Positions 34,995 to 44,747 of a stretch of 64,000 nucleotides of DNA are shown here, in pieces (the first letter of the stretch is position 1; every line of letters begins with the position of its first letter). Position numbers and translations under genes: made by a program. Below the pieces are notes generated by a model. It did no database searches. It had not been told where the DNA came from and worked only from the letters and a program-made list of their open reading frames with translations. The stretch is taken from assembly GCF_009873495.1 (NCBI RefSeq), contig NZ_CP046703.1, positions 3,310,501 through 3,374,500 on the forward strand. Direction: 5' to 3'. The stretch comes from Nostoc sp. ATCC 53789 (GTDB lineage Bacteria > Cyanobacteriota > Cyanobacteriia > Cyanobacteriales > Nostocaceae).

Positions 34995-37900
34995 ATGCTA
35001 GAGGAAATGCAAGGTTTTCGACTCTCACCCCAGCAAAAACATCTGTGGCAATTGCAAGAAATTGATAACCTTCCTTATCGTTCTCAGTGTGCTGTTTTAA
35101 TTGAGGGAGATTTAGATGTCAATATTTTAAAATTAGTCTTAGAAAGAGTTGTCAATCGCCACGAAATTATCCGTACAAACTTTCGCTCTTTACCTGGAAT
35201 GACTATCCCATTGCAGGTAATTGGTAAGCAGAAGATAAACTTGGATAACACTTATGATTTGAGCAGTTTGACACCTCAAGAGCAAGAGAACTCGCTGAAA
35301 GAATTATTTCATAAAATCAGTCAACAGCCTTTTGATATTATACAAGGTTCTCCTTTACAGCTATGTTTAGTGACTTTATCGGCATCCAAATATGTATTAA
35401 TTGTGAGCTTACCAGGGCTTTGTGCAGATATTGCTACACTAGAAATTTTGGTGCAAGAAATTAGTCAGTTTTATGCAGCTTGCTTACAGGGTGAAGAAAT
35501 AGAGAACGAACCATTACAATATGCAGACCTAGCTGAATGGCAAAATGAATTGTTGGAAGGAGCAGAGACAGAAGCTGGTAGAGACTATTGGCAAAAACAA
35601 AATATTGCGTTGGATTTGCAAGGATTAAAACTTCCTTTTGGAAAACAATCTATTGACAAATTAGTATTTAAACCACAAACTAAAACTTTTGCGATCGCTC
35701 CTGAATTAATAAAACAAATCGATATTTTAAATCAATATAATAATACTTCAATATTTGAGTTTTTATTGGCTTGCTGGCAGATTTTAAATTGGCGCTTAAC
35801 TAAACAAGAATATCTGACAATAGGCATGGCTTTTGCCGGGAGAAAATATCAAGAACTAGAGACAGTTGTTGGACTATTTTCTAAATGTTTACCGTTAAGT
35901 ATTGATTTAAAAGCAACATCTAAAATTAAAGATATTGTATACAACAATAACCAATCAATTCAGCAGTTAGACAAAATTCAAGATTATTTTAGCTGGGAAC
36001 AAATAGCAGGATTAACACAAAATACCTTACATTTCTTTCCGCTTGGTTTTGAATTTAGAGAACAGCCAGATAAGTATCTTGCTGCTGATGTATCGTTTAA
36101 AATTTATCAGCAGTATGCCTGTATTGAACGGTTTAAATTAAAACTTTCTTGCCTGCGCCAAGATGACACATTAACAGCAGAATTGCACTACGACTCTAGC
36201 GTATTCCAGGCAGAAGACATTAAACGTTTGATAGAGCAATTTCAGACTTTATTGGCTAGTGCGATCGCTAATCCAGATGCGACAATCAGCGAGTTAGAGG
36301 TTCTCAGCCAAATTGAGAGACACCAACTGCTATACGAGGTGAATAATAATCAGCGCGATTATCCACAGACTAAGTGTATTCACCAACTGTTTGAAGAACA
36401 AGCACAAAGAACACCTGATAACATTGCCATTGTCTTTGAAGACCAACAACTGACTTACGCACAGTTGAACAGCAAAGTCAATCAACTAGCTCACTACTTG
36501 CAACAACAAGGAGTTAAGGCGGAAGTTGTGGTAGGACTTTGCACAGAGCGATCGCTGGAAATGATGATTGGATTATTAGGAATCCTCAAAGCTGGTGGCG
36601 CATACCTACCGCTAGATCCAACTTTGCCACAGGGAAGTCTGAACTTACGCTTGCAAGGGATTCAAGTAGATATCATTTTGACACAACAGTGTTGGCTAAA
36701 TATTTTGCCAACAGATGCAGCCAAGGTAATCTGTTTAGACACAGATTGGGAGGTTATTGCTCAAAACAAAGATGAGAATCCCAGCAGTGAAGTGACACCT
36801 GAGAATTTAGTATATGTACTGTTCACCTCTGGTTCTACAGGTAAACCGAAGGGAGTTGCGATCGCACATCAACAACTTCTTAATTACGTCAATGCCATTA
36901 TAGATAGGTTAAACCTGCCAGGCGGGATCAACTTCGCCACTGTTTCCACCTTGGCTGCCGACTTGGGTAACACCGTTATCTTTCCTGCTCTTTGTACAGG
37001 AGGATGTCTGCATTTGATATCATATCAGCGTGCTACTGACTCAGCAGCCTTAGCAGAATACTGTGGTAAACATCCAATCGATTGTCTTAAAATTGTCCCC
37101 TCTCACCTAGCCTCCCTTTTGGCATCTTCTTCGGCTAAGTTCATCTTGCCCCGTCAGCGATTGATCCTGGGTGGTGAAGTTGCTAATTGGCATTTAATCG
37201 AGCAGATTCAGCACTATACCCCAGATTGCCTAATCTTCAATCACTACGGGCCGACAGAAGCTTGTGTTGGTGTCTGTACCCTAGAGATTGTGCCTGAGCA
37301 AGTCGAGCGTCATTTAGCAGCAACAGTCCCCCTTGGTCGCTCAATTGCTAACACCCAAGTATATATTTTAGAAGAAAACTACAAACTAGCTCCCCTAGGA
37401 GTCAAGGGCGAAATCTACATTGGTGGTGCGGGTCTTGCTCGATGCTATCTCAATCAGCCCGATCAAACAGCTTTGAAATTTATTCCCCATCCTTACAGCG
37501 ACATACCGGGAGCGCGACTTTACAAAACTGGTGACTTAGGTCGTTATCTGCCAAACGGCACGATTGAATTTCTTGGCCGTATCGACAACCAAGTTAAAAT
37601 TCGGGGTTTCCGTATCGAACTGGGTGAAATTGAAGCTGTATTAAATCAGTATCCTCATGTGCGAGAGGTTGTAGTTTTAGTAAGAGAATCAGAATCTGGG
37701 CAAAAATATCTGGCAGCTTTTGTTGTACCTTCCGAAGAATCCCCTTGCTCGACCAATGAACTGCGCGGCTATATTCGGGACAGGTTGCCTGAGTATATGC
37801 TACCTTCAACCTTTATTATCCTCAAAGCATTACCACTAACTCCCAACGGCAAGGTAGACCGTCAGGCGTTGCTAGAACTTAACCCCGTGCGCCCTGAATT

Positions 37901-40900
37901 AGAAACCAGTTTGGCAACTCCTCGCACGCCAGTTGAAGAAGTACTAGCGGGAATTTGGATTGGGTTGCTTGGTATTGAGCGTGTGGGCATCCACAATAAC
38001 TTTTTTGAATTGGGAGGGCACTCGTTACTAGCTACACAAGTTGTTTCCCAAGTGCGCGAAGCCTTCCAAGTAGAGATGCGGTTACGTAGTTTGTTTGAGA
38101 AACCTACGATCGCCGGACTTGCGGAACTGATTGAAACGGCAATGAGGAGCAGTGAGAAATTAGAAATTCCACCAATTGAGCGCGTTCCTCGGAATGAAGC
38201 ATTACCTTTATCTTTTGCCCAGCAAAGATTGTGGTTCCTTGACCAATTAGATCCGAGCAATCCTTTTTACAACATCTCCAGTGCGATTTTACTTAAAGGC
38301 TCACTCAATGTCCCAATTTTAGAGCAGAGTTTTCAAGAAATTGTGCAACGCCATGAAGCTTTGCGAACTAGTTTTGTCAACGTCAATGGCGAACCAGTGC
38401 AAGTTATTGCGCCAGCACTCAACATCACCTTACCAGTGGTGGATCTTCAGAAGTTATCTCTAGAGGAACGAGAGGCGGAGACACGACGGCTGACTAATTT
38501 GCACGCACGGCATTCTTTTGACTTAACTCAAAGTCCATTGCTACAAACCACCTTGTTGCAATTGGCAGAGGATGAGCATATTTTGCTGTTCACCATCCAC
38601 CACATTGTTGCTGATGCTTGGTCAGCAGGGGTGCTGATTCGGGAAGTGGCTGCACTTTATGAATCATTCTCTACTAGCACGCTTTTACTATTGCCCAATC
38701 TGCCTATCCAATACGCAGACTTTACCTTATGGCAGCGACAGTGGTTGCAAACAGAGGTACGTTCCTCCCAGATGGCTTATTGGAAACAGCAGTTAGGTGG
38801 AAATTTACCAGTGCTGCAACTCCCAAGCGATCGCCAGCGCCCAGCTATTCAAACCTTTAGAGGCAAAAAGCAGTCGTGGTTTATTCCTCAAACTCTCTCC
38901 CAGGCGCTCAAGTCAATTTCGCAACGGGAAGCAGTCACTCTATTCATGACAATGCTTGCAGCATTCAAAACCTTGCTGTATCGTTATACAAGTCAAACTG
39001 ATATCCTCGTCGGTTCTCCGATCGCCAATCGCAACCGTAGCGAGATAGAGGGACTAATCGGCTTTTTTGTCAATACCCTAGTTTTGCGTACCGACTTATC
39101 AGGGAATCCGAGTTTTAGAGAATTGCTGCGGCGAATTCGAGAAGTAACACTGGATGCTTATACTCACCAAGATTTACCCTTTGAGCAGCTAGTTGCAGAG
39201 TTGCAACCAGAACGCAACCTGGGACACACGCCGCTATTTCAAGTGATGTTCGTGTTGCAGAATGCTCCAATGGAAACACTGAAGCTTTCAGGATTGAGTC
39301 TTACTCCAGTGGAAGTAGACACTGAAATAGCCAGATTTGATTTAACTTTGTCGCTGACTGACACTGCACAAGGATTAATCGGGGTGTTCGAGTACAACAC
39401 CGATTTATTTGACTCAGCTGCGATCGCTAGGATGCAAGGACATTTCCAAACCTTGCTAGAGGGAATTGTCGCCAATCCAGACCAGCAGCTATCAGATTTA
39501 CCAATTTTGACCCAGGCAGAACAACAGCAACTACTAGTAAATTGGAACGATTCGCAAGCTGATTATCCGAAAGTTTGTATTCATCAGTTGTTTGAGGCGC
39601 AGGTAGAACGAACACCAAATGCGATTGCAGTAGTTTTTGAAGATCAACAACTTACCTATCAACAGCTAAATACCCGTGCAAATCAGCTAGCACACCATTT
39701 ACAAACACTGGGTGTAGGAAAAGAAACCCTAGTGGGAATTTGCACAGAGCGATCGCTAGAAATGATTATTGGACTATTGGGCATCCTGAAAGCGGGTGGT
39801 GCATATCTACCAATCGATCCAGCCTATCCTGCGGAACGCCTCGCATTCATGCTAGAAGATGCCCAAGTGTCAGTACTGCTAACTCAACAGAATTTACTAG
39901 CGGCGTTGCCACAACATCAAGCTCAGGTAGTATGTCTGGAGAAAATTCCCAAAGGTATTGCTGACAATCCCATTCACAACGCCACTGCTGACAACTTGGC
40001 TTATGTGATTTACACCTCTGGTTCTACTGGTCAACCAAAAGGAGTGCAGATTACCCACAGTGCTGTCGTTAACTTCTTAAGTACGATGCGCCTGAATCCT
40101 GGGCTGACTCAGCAAGATATCCTTCTCTCTGTCACCACATTATCCTTTGATATTGCCGCACTAGAACTATATCTGCCATTAATTACTGGCGCTCGTTTGG
40201 TAATAGTCAGCCGTCAAGTGGCAACTGATGCCACGCAGTTGTCAGAACAGCTAGTTTCTTCTGGTGCTACAGTCATGCAAGCTACGCCAGCTACCTGGAG
40301 GCTGCTGCTAGCTGCTGGGTGGCAAGGTAGTAGTAGGCTGAAAATTCTTTGTGGCGGTGAAGCCCTCGATCGCAGTCTTGCGGATCAGTTGCTCAAAGGA
40401 GGCTGCCAAGTGTGGAACTTATACGGGCCAACAGAAACCACCATTTGGTCAGCGATTCACAAGGTAGACGAGCAAATGGAGCCACAAGATGGCATCGTCT
40501 CTATCGGTCGCCCGATTGCCAACACACAATTCTATATTTTAGATCCAGGGCAGAAATTAGTTCCTGTGGGAATTCCGGGTGAATTGCATATTGGTGGTGC
40601 TGGATTAGCTCGTGGTTATCTTCACAGACCAGAACTCACAGTCGAGAAGTTCATCTCGCACCCCTTTCAAAGCAGAGTGAAAGAAGACCAATTTTCAAAG
40701 AAGTATCGCCTTTACAAAACTGGGGACTTGGTTCGCTACCGAGCCGACGGAACCATAGAGTTTTTGGGACGGATCGATCATCAGGTGAAAGTTCGGGGCT
40801 TCCGTATCGAACTTGGAGAAATTGAAGCCTTACTAAACCAACATCCAGAGGTGCAGACAAGTGTAGTTGTGATTCAGGGCGATGAACCCAGCGATCGCCG

Positions 40901-43784
40901 TTTGGTAGCTTATGTAGTTCTTCAGCGCGATCGGGTAGTGGCAATTAGTGAACTGAGCCGCTTTTTAGAGAAGAAACTACCAAGTTATATGATACCAAGA
41001 GCCTTTGTGATTTTGGAAGCACTGCCCTTAACACCTAATGGCAAAATAGACCGCCGTGCCTTGCCTGCATTTGATCCAGCCAGACCCCATCTCGAAGGAA
41101 GTGCGATCGCACCTCGCAATCCAGTAGAAGAAGTATTAGCCGGGATTTGGCAAGAAGTTCTGGGTGTGGAAATCCTTAGTATCTATGACAATTTCTTTGA
41201 GTTAGGGGGGCATTCACTATTAGCAACCAGAGTTATTTCTCGCGTGAAGAAAGCTTTTGAGGTCGATTTACCTCTACGTGGTTTATTTGAGTCACCAACG
41301 GTAGCTAGACTAGCCGCAGAAATTCACAAGGCAATGAAAGCAGAAATAGTCAGAGAAATTCCGCCCATCCAGCGCGTTGCTAGAGATGGTCACTTACCCC
41401 TGTCGTTTGCCCAACAAAGATTATGGTTATTAGAGCAACTCCAACCAGACAGCTTTATGTACAACATACCTGTCGCTGTGCGGTTCATAGGTTCTTTGAA
41501 TGTGGCTTTGCTAGAACAGAGTTTGAATGAAATTGTCCGTCGTCACGAAGTCCTGAATACTACTTTTTATATGGTAGATGGACAACCATTTCAGGCGATT
41601 CCCACCGAAACCGGCGCTAACATCTTAACCCAAACTGTGACATTGCCAGTATTAGACCTACGCGACTTACCAGAGGTAGAACGGGAAGTTAAAATTCAAC
41701 AACTCATTATCGAGTCAGCCCAACACACTTTTGATCTAGCCCAAGCTCCATTAATGCGATGCACTGTCCTGTGCGTCGGTGAACAAGAGCATATAGTATT
41801 GTTCACAATCCACCATATTGTTTCAGATGGCTGGTCAATGGGTATATTCATTCGGGAGTTAGCATTACTGTACGAAGCCTTTTCTTGTAACAAACCTTTT
41901 CTACTTCCAGAATTACCCATCCAATATGCAGACTTTGCTGTGTGGCAAAGACAGTGGTTACAAGGAGAAGTACTAGAAACTCAACTTGCCTACTGGAAGC
42001 AACAATTGGGGAATAACCTCCCTGTAATGCAATTATCAGATCGTCCCCGCACAGACATTAAAACCCGCCGGGGTGCTTCTCAAACTTTTGTAATTCCTCC
42101 TCAAGAGTCCTTAGCACTGCAAACCCTCTCACGCCAGCAGGGTGTCACCTTATTTATGACCTTGCTAGCAGGATTTCAGGTATTACTACAACGCTACACA
42201 AATCAAGATGACATCGTGATTGGCACTGATGTTGCTAACCGTAACTTAGCTGAAACTGAGTTGCTGATAGGTTTTTTTGTGAATCTGCTTGTCTTACGCA
42301 CCGACTTGAGTGGTAATCCAAGTTTTCGAGAGTTGCTTGGGCGAGTGCGTCAAGTAGCATTAGGAGCTTATGCTCATCAAGACTTACCTTTTGATGAATT
42401 AGTAAAAGCTCTACAACCAGAGCGGAATTTAAGCAACACTCCGCCATTATTTCAGGTATTATTTGTCCTCCAAAATGCACCCATGCCGCCTTTGGAATTA
42501 CCAGGACTAACCTTAAGTTTATTAGAAATTGAACACAAAGTCGCTAGATTTGATTTAGCACTATTTCTGACTGAAACAGAGCAAGGAATTTCAGGTAATT
42601 GGCAATATAACTCTGACTTATTTGATGCCAGCACTATCACTCTTATGACCGATCGCTTCCAGACACTTCTTAACAGTATAATTTCACAACCCGATGCTCG
42701 GATTGGTAGCTTAGAAATGCTTACCGAAGCTGAAAGAGAACAACAAGCTATACAAAAAAAAGAACGTAGAGCCTTTAATCAGAAAAAGTTAATCGGCATT
42801 ACTCCCAAAGCTGTTAGCTTGTTACCAGAAACATTGGTAAAAACTAATTATCTCCAACCTGGGCAAACATTTCCTCTCGTAATTCAGCCAGCTACAGACG
42901 ATATTGATTTGGTAACTTGGGCTAAAACTAACCAGGAATTTATCCAGACAGAATTATTAAAGCATGGGGCAATTTTATTTCGAGGTTTTAATGTAGAATT
43001 AGTCTCAGAATTTGAAAGTTTTGCTCAGACAATTTCGCCAGAATTGTTTGGTGATTATGGTGATTTACCTCGAACTGGAGAAGGTGGTAAAGTTTATGGT
43101 TCTACCCCTTATCCACCGGATAAAGCAATCCTTTTTCATAATGAAAGCTCTCATTTACATCAGTGGCCGCTGAAAATTTGGTTTTTCTGTGTGCAACCAG
43201 CACAACAAGGTGGAGAAACACCGATTATAGACTGCCGCAAAGCTTACAAAATTCTCAATACCAAGCTGCGGGAAAGATTAGATCAAAAACAATTAATGTA
43301 TGTTCGTCACTATACAAATGGTCTAGATGTAAGCTGGCAAAACTTCTTTCGTACCGATGATAAATCTATCGTAGAAAATTATTGTCGTCAGACTAAAATT
43401 GATTTTGAATGGTATGATGATAACAGTCTAATTACGCGCCAAGTTCGTCCAGCTTTAGCAGTACATCCAAAAACGAACGAACCTGTATTTTTTAATCAAA
43501 TTCAGTTACACCATATAGCGTATCTAGATCCAGAAGTTCGGGAATCTTTATTGTCTACTTTTGGAGATGAAAAGCTACCGCGTAATGTTCATTACGGAGA
43601 CGGTACTCCTATAGAAGACTCAGTTATTGCAGAAATAAATGAAGTTTATCAGCAGTCTCAGACGAGCTTTACTTGGCAAAAAACTGATATTTTAATGTTA
43701 GATAATATGCTGACTGCTCACGGGCGAAATCCATATATAGGTTCTCGCAAACTTGTTGTGGCAATGGCAGAAATGATTCAATAA
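34995..43784 (+). CDS. NRPS: interface - A(Asp) - T - C - A(Gly) - T - C - TauD hydroxylase
   Basis: Protein of 2929 residues. About 1-435: condensation-like domain in which HHxxxDG is replaced by PGLCADI (140-146), so it is not catalytic. About 455-960: A domain with pocket D-L-T-K-I-G-H-V-G-K, an Asp code. T1 Ser1010. C at about 1060-1490 with HHIVADA (1202-1208, Ala for Gly). A2 at about 1520-2030 with D-I-L-Q-L-G-L-I-W-K, a Gly code. T2 Ser2074. C3 with HHIVSDG (2273-2279). The end (about 2570-2929) is a TauD-type oxygenase with His2715, Glu2717 and His2909. This last domain probably hydroxylates the Asp loaded by the NRPS at 44748, which again starts with an interface-like domain. Both Asp residues would become iron ligands. 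Confidence 0.92.
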   Translation: MLEEMQGFRLSPQQKHLWQLQEIDNLPYRSQCAVLIEGDLDVNILKLVLERVVNRHEIIRTNFRSLPGMTIPLQVIGKQKINLDNTYDLSSLTPQEQENSLKELFHKISQQPFDIIQGSPLQLCLVTLSASKYVLIVSLPGLCADIATLEILVQEISQFYAACLQGEEIENEPLQYADLAEWQNELLEGAETEAGRDYWQKQNIALDLQGLKLPFGKQSIDKLVFKPQTKTFAIAPELIKQIDILNQYNNTSIFEFLLACWQILNWRLTKQEYLTIGMAFAGRKYQELETVVGLFSKCLPLSIDLKATSKIKDIVYNNNQSIQQLDKIQDYFSWEQIAGLTQNTLHFFPLGFEFREQPDKYLAADVSFKIYQQYACIERFKLKLSCLRQDDTLTAELHYDSSVFQAEDIKRLIEQFQTLLASAIANPDATISELEVLSQIERHQLLYEVNNNQRDYPQTKCIHQLFEEQAQRTPDNIAIVFEDQQLTYAQLNSKVNQLAHYLQQQGVKAEVVVGLCTERSLEMMIGLLGILKAGGAYLPLDPTLPQGSLNLRLQGIQVDIILTQQCWLNILPTDAAKVICLDTDWEVIAQNKDENPSSEVTPENLVYVLFTSGSTGKPKGVAIAHQQLLNYVNAIIDRLNLPGGINFATVSTLAADLGNTVIFPALCTGGCLHLISYQRATDSAALAEYCGKHPIDCLKIVPSHLASLLASSSAKFILPRQRLILGGEVANWHLIEQIQHYTPDCLIFNHYGPTEACVGVCTLEIVPEQVERHLAATVPLGRSIANTQVYILEENYKLAPLGVKGEIYIGGAGLARCYLNQPDQTALKFIPHPYSDIPGARLYKTGDLGRYLPNGTIEFLGRIDNQVKIRGFRIELGEIEAVLNQYPHVREVVVLVRESESGQKYLAAFVVPSEESPCSTNELRGYIRDRLPEYMLPSTFIILKALPLTPNGKVDRQALLELNPVRPELETSLATPRTPVEEVLAGIWIGLLGIERVGIHNNFFELGGHSLLATQVVSQVREAFQVEMRLRSLFEKPTIAGLAELIETAMRSSEKLEIPPIERVPRNEALPLSFAQQRLWFLDQLDPSNPFYNISSAILLKGSLNVPILEQSFQEIVQRHEALRTSFVNVNGEPVQVIAPALNITLPVVDLQKLSLEEREAETRRLTNLHARHSFDLTQSPLLQTTLLQLAEDEHILLFTIHHIVADAWSAGVLIREVAALYESFSTSTLLLLPNLPIQYADFTLWQRQWLQTEVRSSQMAYWKQQLGGNLPVLQLPSDRQRPAIQTFRGKKQSWFIPQTLSQALKSISQREAVTLFMTMLAAFKTLLYRYTSQTDILVGSPIANRNRSEIEGLIGFFVNTLVLRTDLSGNPSFRELLRRIREVTLDAYTHQDLPFEQLVAELQPERNLGHTPLFQVMFVLQNAPMETLKLSGLSLTPVEVDTEIARFDLTLSLTDTAQGLIGVFEYNTDLFDSAAIARMQGHFQTLLEGIVANPDQQLSDLPILTQAEQQQLLVNWNDSQADYPKVCIHQLFEAQVERTPNAIAVVFEDQQLTYQQLNTRANQLAHHLQTLGVGKETLVGICTERSLEMIIGLLGILKAGGAYLPIDPAYPAERLAFMLEDAQVSVLLTQQNLLAALPQHQAQVVCLEKIPKGIADNPIHNATADNLAYVIYTSGSTGQPKGVQITHSAVVNFLSTMRLNPGLTQQDILLSVTTLSFDIAALELYLPLITGARLVIVSRQVATDATQLSEQLVSSGATVMQATPATWRLLLAAGWQGSSRLKILCGGEALDRSLADQLLKGGCQVWNLYGPTETTIWSAIHKVDEQMEPQDGIVSIGRPIANTQFYILDPGQKLVPVGIPGELHIGGAGLARGYLHRPELTVEKFISHPFQSRVKEDQFSKKYRLYKTGDLVRYRADGTIEFLGRIDHQVKVRGFRIELGEIEALLNQHPEVQTSVVVIQGDEPSDRRLVAYVVLQRDRVVAISELSRFLEKKLPSYMIPRAFVILEALPLTPNGKIDRRALPAFDPARPHLEGSAIAPRNPVEEVLAGIWQEVLGVEILSIYDNFFELGGHSLLATRVISRVKKAFEVDLPLRGLFESPTVARLAAEIHKAMKAEIVREIPPIQRVARDGHLPLSFAQQRLWLLEQLQPDSFMYNIPVAVRFIGSLNVALLEQSLNEIVRRHEVLNTTFYMVDGQPFQAIPTETGANILTQTVTLPVLDLRDLPEVEREVKIQQLIIESAQHTFDLAQAPLMRCTVLCVGEQEHIVLFTIHHIVSDGWSMGIFIRELALLYEAFSCNKPFLLPELPIQYADFAVWQRQWLQGEVLETQLAYWKQQLGNNLPVMQLSDRPRTDIKTRRGASQTFVIPPQESLALQTLSRQQGVTLFMTLLAGFQVLLQRYTNQDDIVIGTDVANRNLAETELLIGFFVNLLVLRTDLSGNPSFRELLGRVRQVALGAYAHQDLPFDELVKALQPERNLSNTPPLFQVLFVLQNAPMPPLELPGLTLSLLEIEHKVARFDLALFLTETEQGISGNWQYNSDLFDASTITLMTDRFQTLLNSIISQPDARIGSLEMLTEAEREQQAIQKKERRAFNQKKLIGITPKAVSLLPETLVKTNYLQPGQTFPLVIQPATDDIDLVTWAKTNQEFIQTELLKHGAILFRGFNVELVSEFESFAQTISPELFGDYGDLPRTGEGGKVYGSTPYPPDKAILFHNESSHLHQWPLKIWFFCVQPAQQGGETPIIDCRKAYKILNTKLRERLDQKQLMYVRHYTNGLDVSWQNFFRTDDKSIVENYCRQTKIDFEWYDDNSLITRQVRPALAVHPKTNEPVFFNQIQLHHIAYLDPEVRESLLSTFGDEKLPRNVHYGDGTPIEDSVIAEINEVYQQSQTSFTWQKTDILMLDNMLTAHGRNPYIGSRKLVVAMAEMIQ

Positions 43785-43817
43785 TCGAAAAAAATAAATA
43801 TAAATAAATTCCATTAA

Positions 43818-43824
43818 AAGGAGG
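43818..43824 (+). promoter_or_regulatory. Strong ribosome binding site for a TTG start
   Basis: AAGGAGG lies eight bases before TTG at 43833. The nearby ATG at 43825 meets a stop after two codons, so the TTG is the real start of the methyltransferase. Confidence 0.75.
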
Positions 43825-43832
43825 ATGAATAC

Positions 43833-44597
43833 TTGATATCTTCAGAACAACGCAATACTAATCATGATGCGATCGCTTCCATTTACGATTTGAAAAGTCT
43901 ACTAGAACGCCACGACATTGTGCTGGAGTGTATAGACAAATTAATCCTTCAAAATATTCCAGAAGGAGCGCATATTTTTGACCTCGGTTGCGGTACAGGA
44001 CAAATTGCCCAACGGCTACTAAAAAGAGGTTATCAAGTAACTGGGCTTGATAGCTCTGAAGGAATGCTTAATATTGCTCGTGAGAATGCACCAGAAGCTA
44101 AGTTTATTCTAGATGATGCCCGCTTTTTTAAATTACCGCCAACTTTTCATGCAGTTATTTCCACAGATGTAGTTCTGAATTATATCCTCAGCATTGAAGA
44201 ATTACAGAATACATTGCAAAACGTGTATGATGCTTTGCTAGAAAATGGTATATTTGCCTTTGAATTATATCTAGAAGAATTATGTGAATCAAATTGGAAA
44301 AATAACGAATCTGGTGGGGGTGTTAAAGAAGATAATGTCTGGGTTGATATTTGGAGCTACGATCCAAATACCAAAATAGGTCGAAAAGATACCACCAGAT
44401 TTGAATTTATAAATGGTAACTGGCAACGCTTAGATAGAAGCTTTTTCTTAAAACCTTATTCAGCAGCAGAGGTTAAAATAGCTCTGGAAAAAGTAGGATT
44501 CACAGAAATCAGTATCTATGATATTAACCGCGAACTTGAAGTAAACAAAACCTCTGAAGCTGCCTGCTTCGTTTGTCGTAAACAGCTAAGTAAATAG
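43833..44597 (+). CDS. SAM-dependent methyltransferase (class I)
   Basis: Protein of 254 residues starting at TTG with a perfect Shine-Dalgarno site. Motif I is IFDLGCGTGQIAQRL, followed by GLDSSEGMLNIARENAP and DDARFFKLP, the standard SAM pocket. A later YILSIEELQNTLQNVYDALLENGIFAFEL fits small-molecule methyltransferases. No target can be named: N-, O- or C-methylation of the peptide are all possible. It lies between two NRPS genes on the same strand (48 bases after the first, 150 before the second), splitting the fused hydroxylase from its likely interface partner in the next gene. Confidence 0.85.
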   Translation: MISSEQRNTNHDAIASIYDLKSLLERHDIVLECIDKLILQNIPEGAHIFDLGCGTGQIAQRLLKRGYQVTGLDSSEGMLNIARENAPEAKFILDDARFFKLPPTFHAVISTDVVLNYILSIEELQNTLQNVYDALLENGIFAFELYLEELCESNWKNNESGGGVKEDNVWVDIWSYDPNTKIGRKDTTRFEFINGNWQRLDRSFFLKPYSAAEVKIALEKVGFTEISIYDINRELEVNKTSEAACFVCRKQLSK

Positions 44598-44747
44598 GCA
44601 TAACTCAGCAACATTGTATTTTCTTTATGAAGAATAACGATAAATATAACCATCCTAAATAAGTCGTGAACATCTCCAATTCTTCTCTCTGCGTTCTCTG
44701 CGCCTCTGTGGTTAATTTATTTTAAAAATGATTTAGGATTCCTATAT
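44598..44747. other. Short spacer with CTCTGCG-type repeat tract
   Basis: Between two biosynthetic genes; contains a TTCTCTCTGCGTTCTCTGCG tract, a kind of filler common between genes of Nostocales and similar to the CCTTTG tract near 11830. No gene and no clear promoter. Confidence 0.4.

Noticed and set aside
44640..44747. Promoter or small gene before the second Asp NRPS
   Set aside because: The 150-base spacer shows only a CTCTGCG-type repeat tract and no open frame or consensus.
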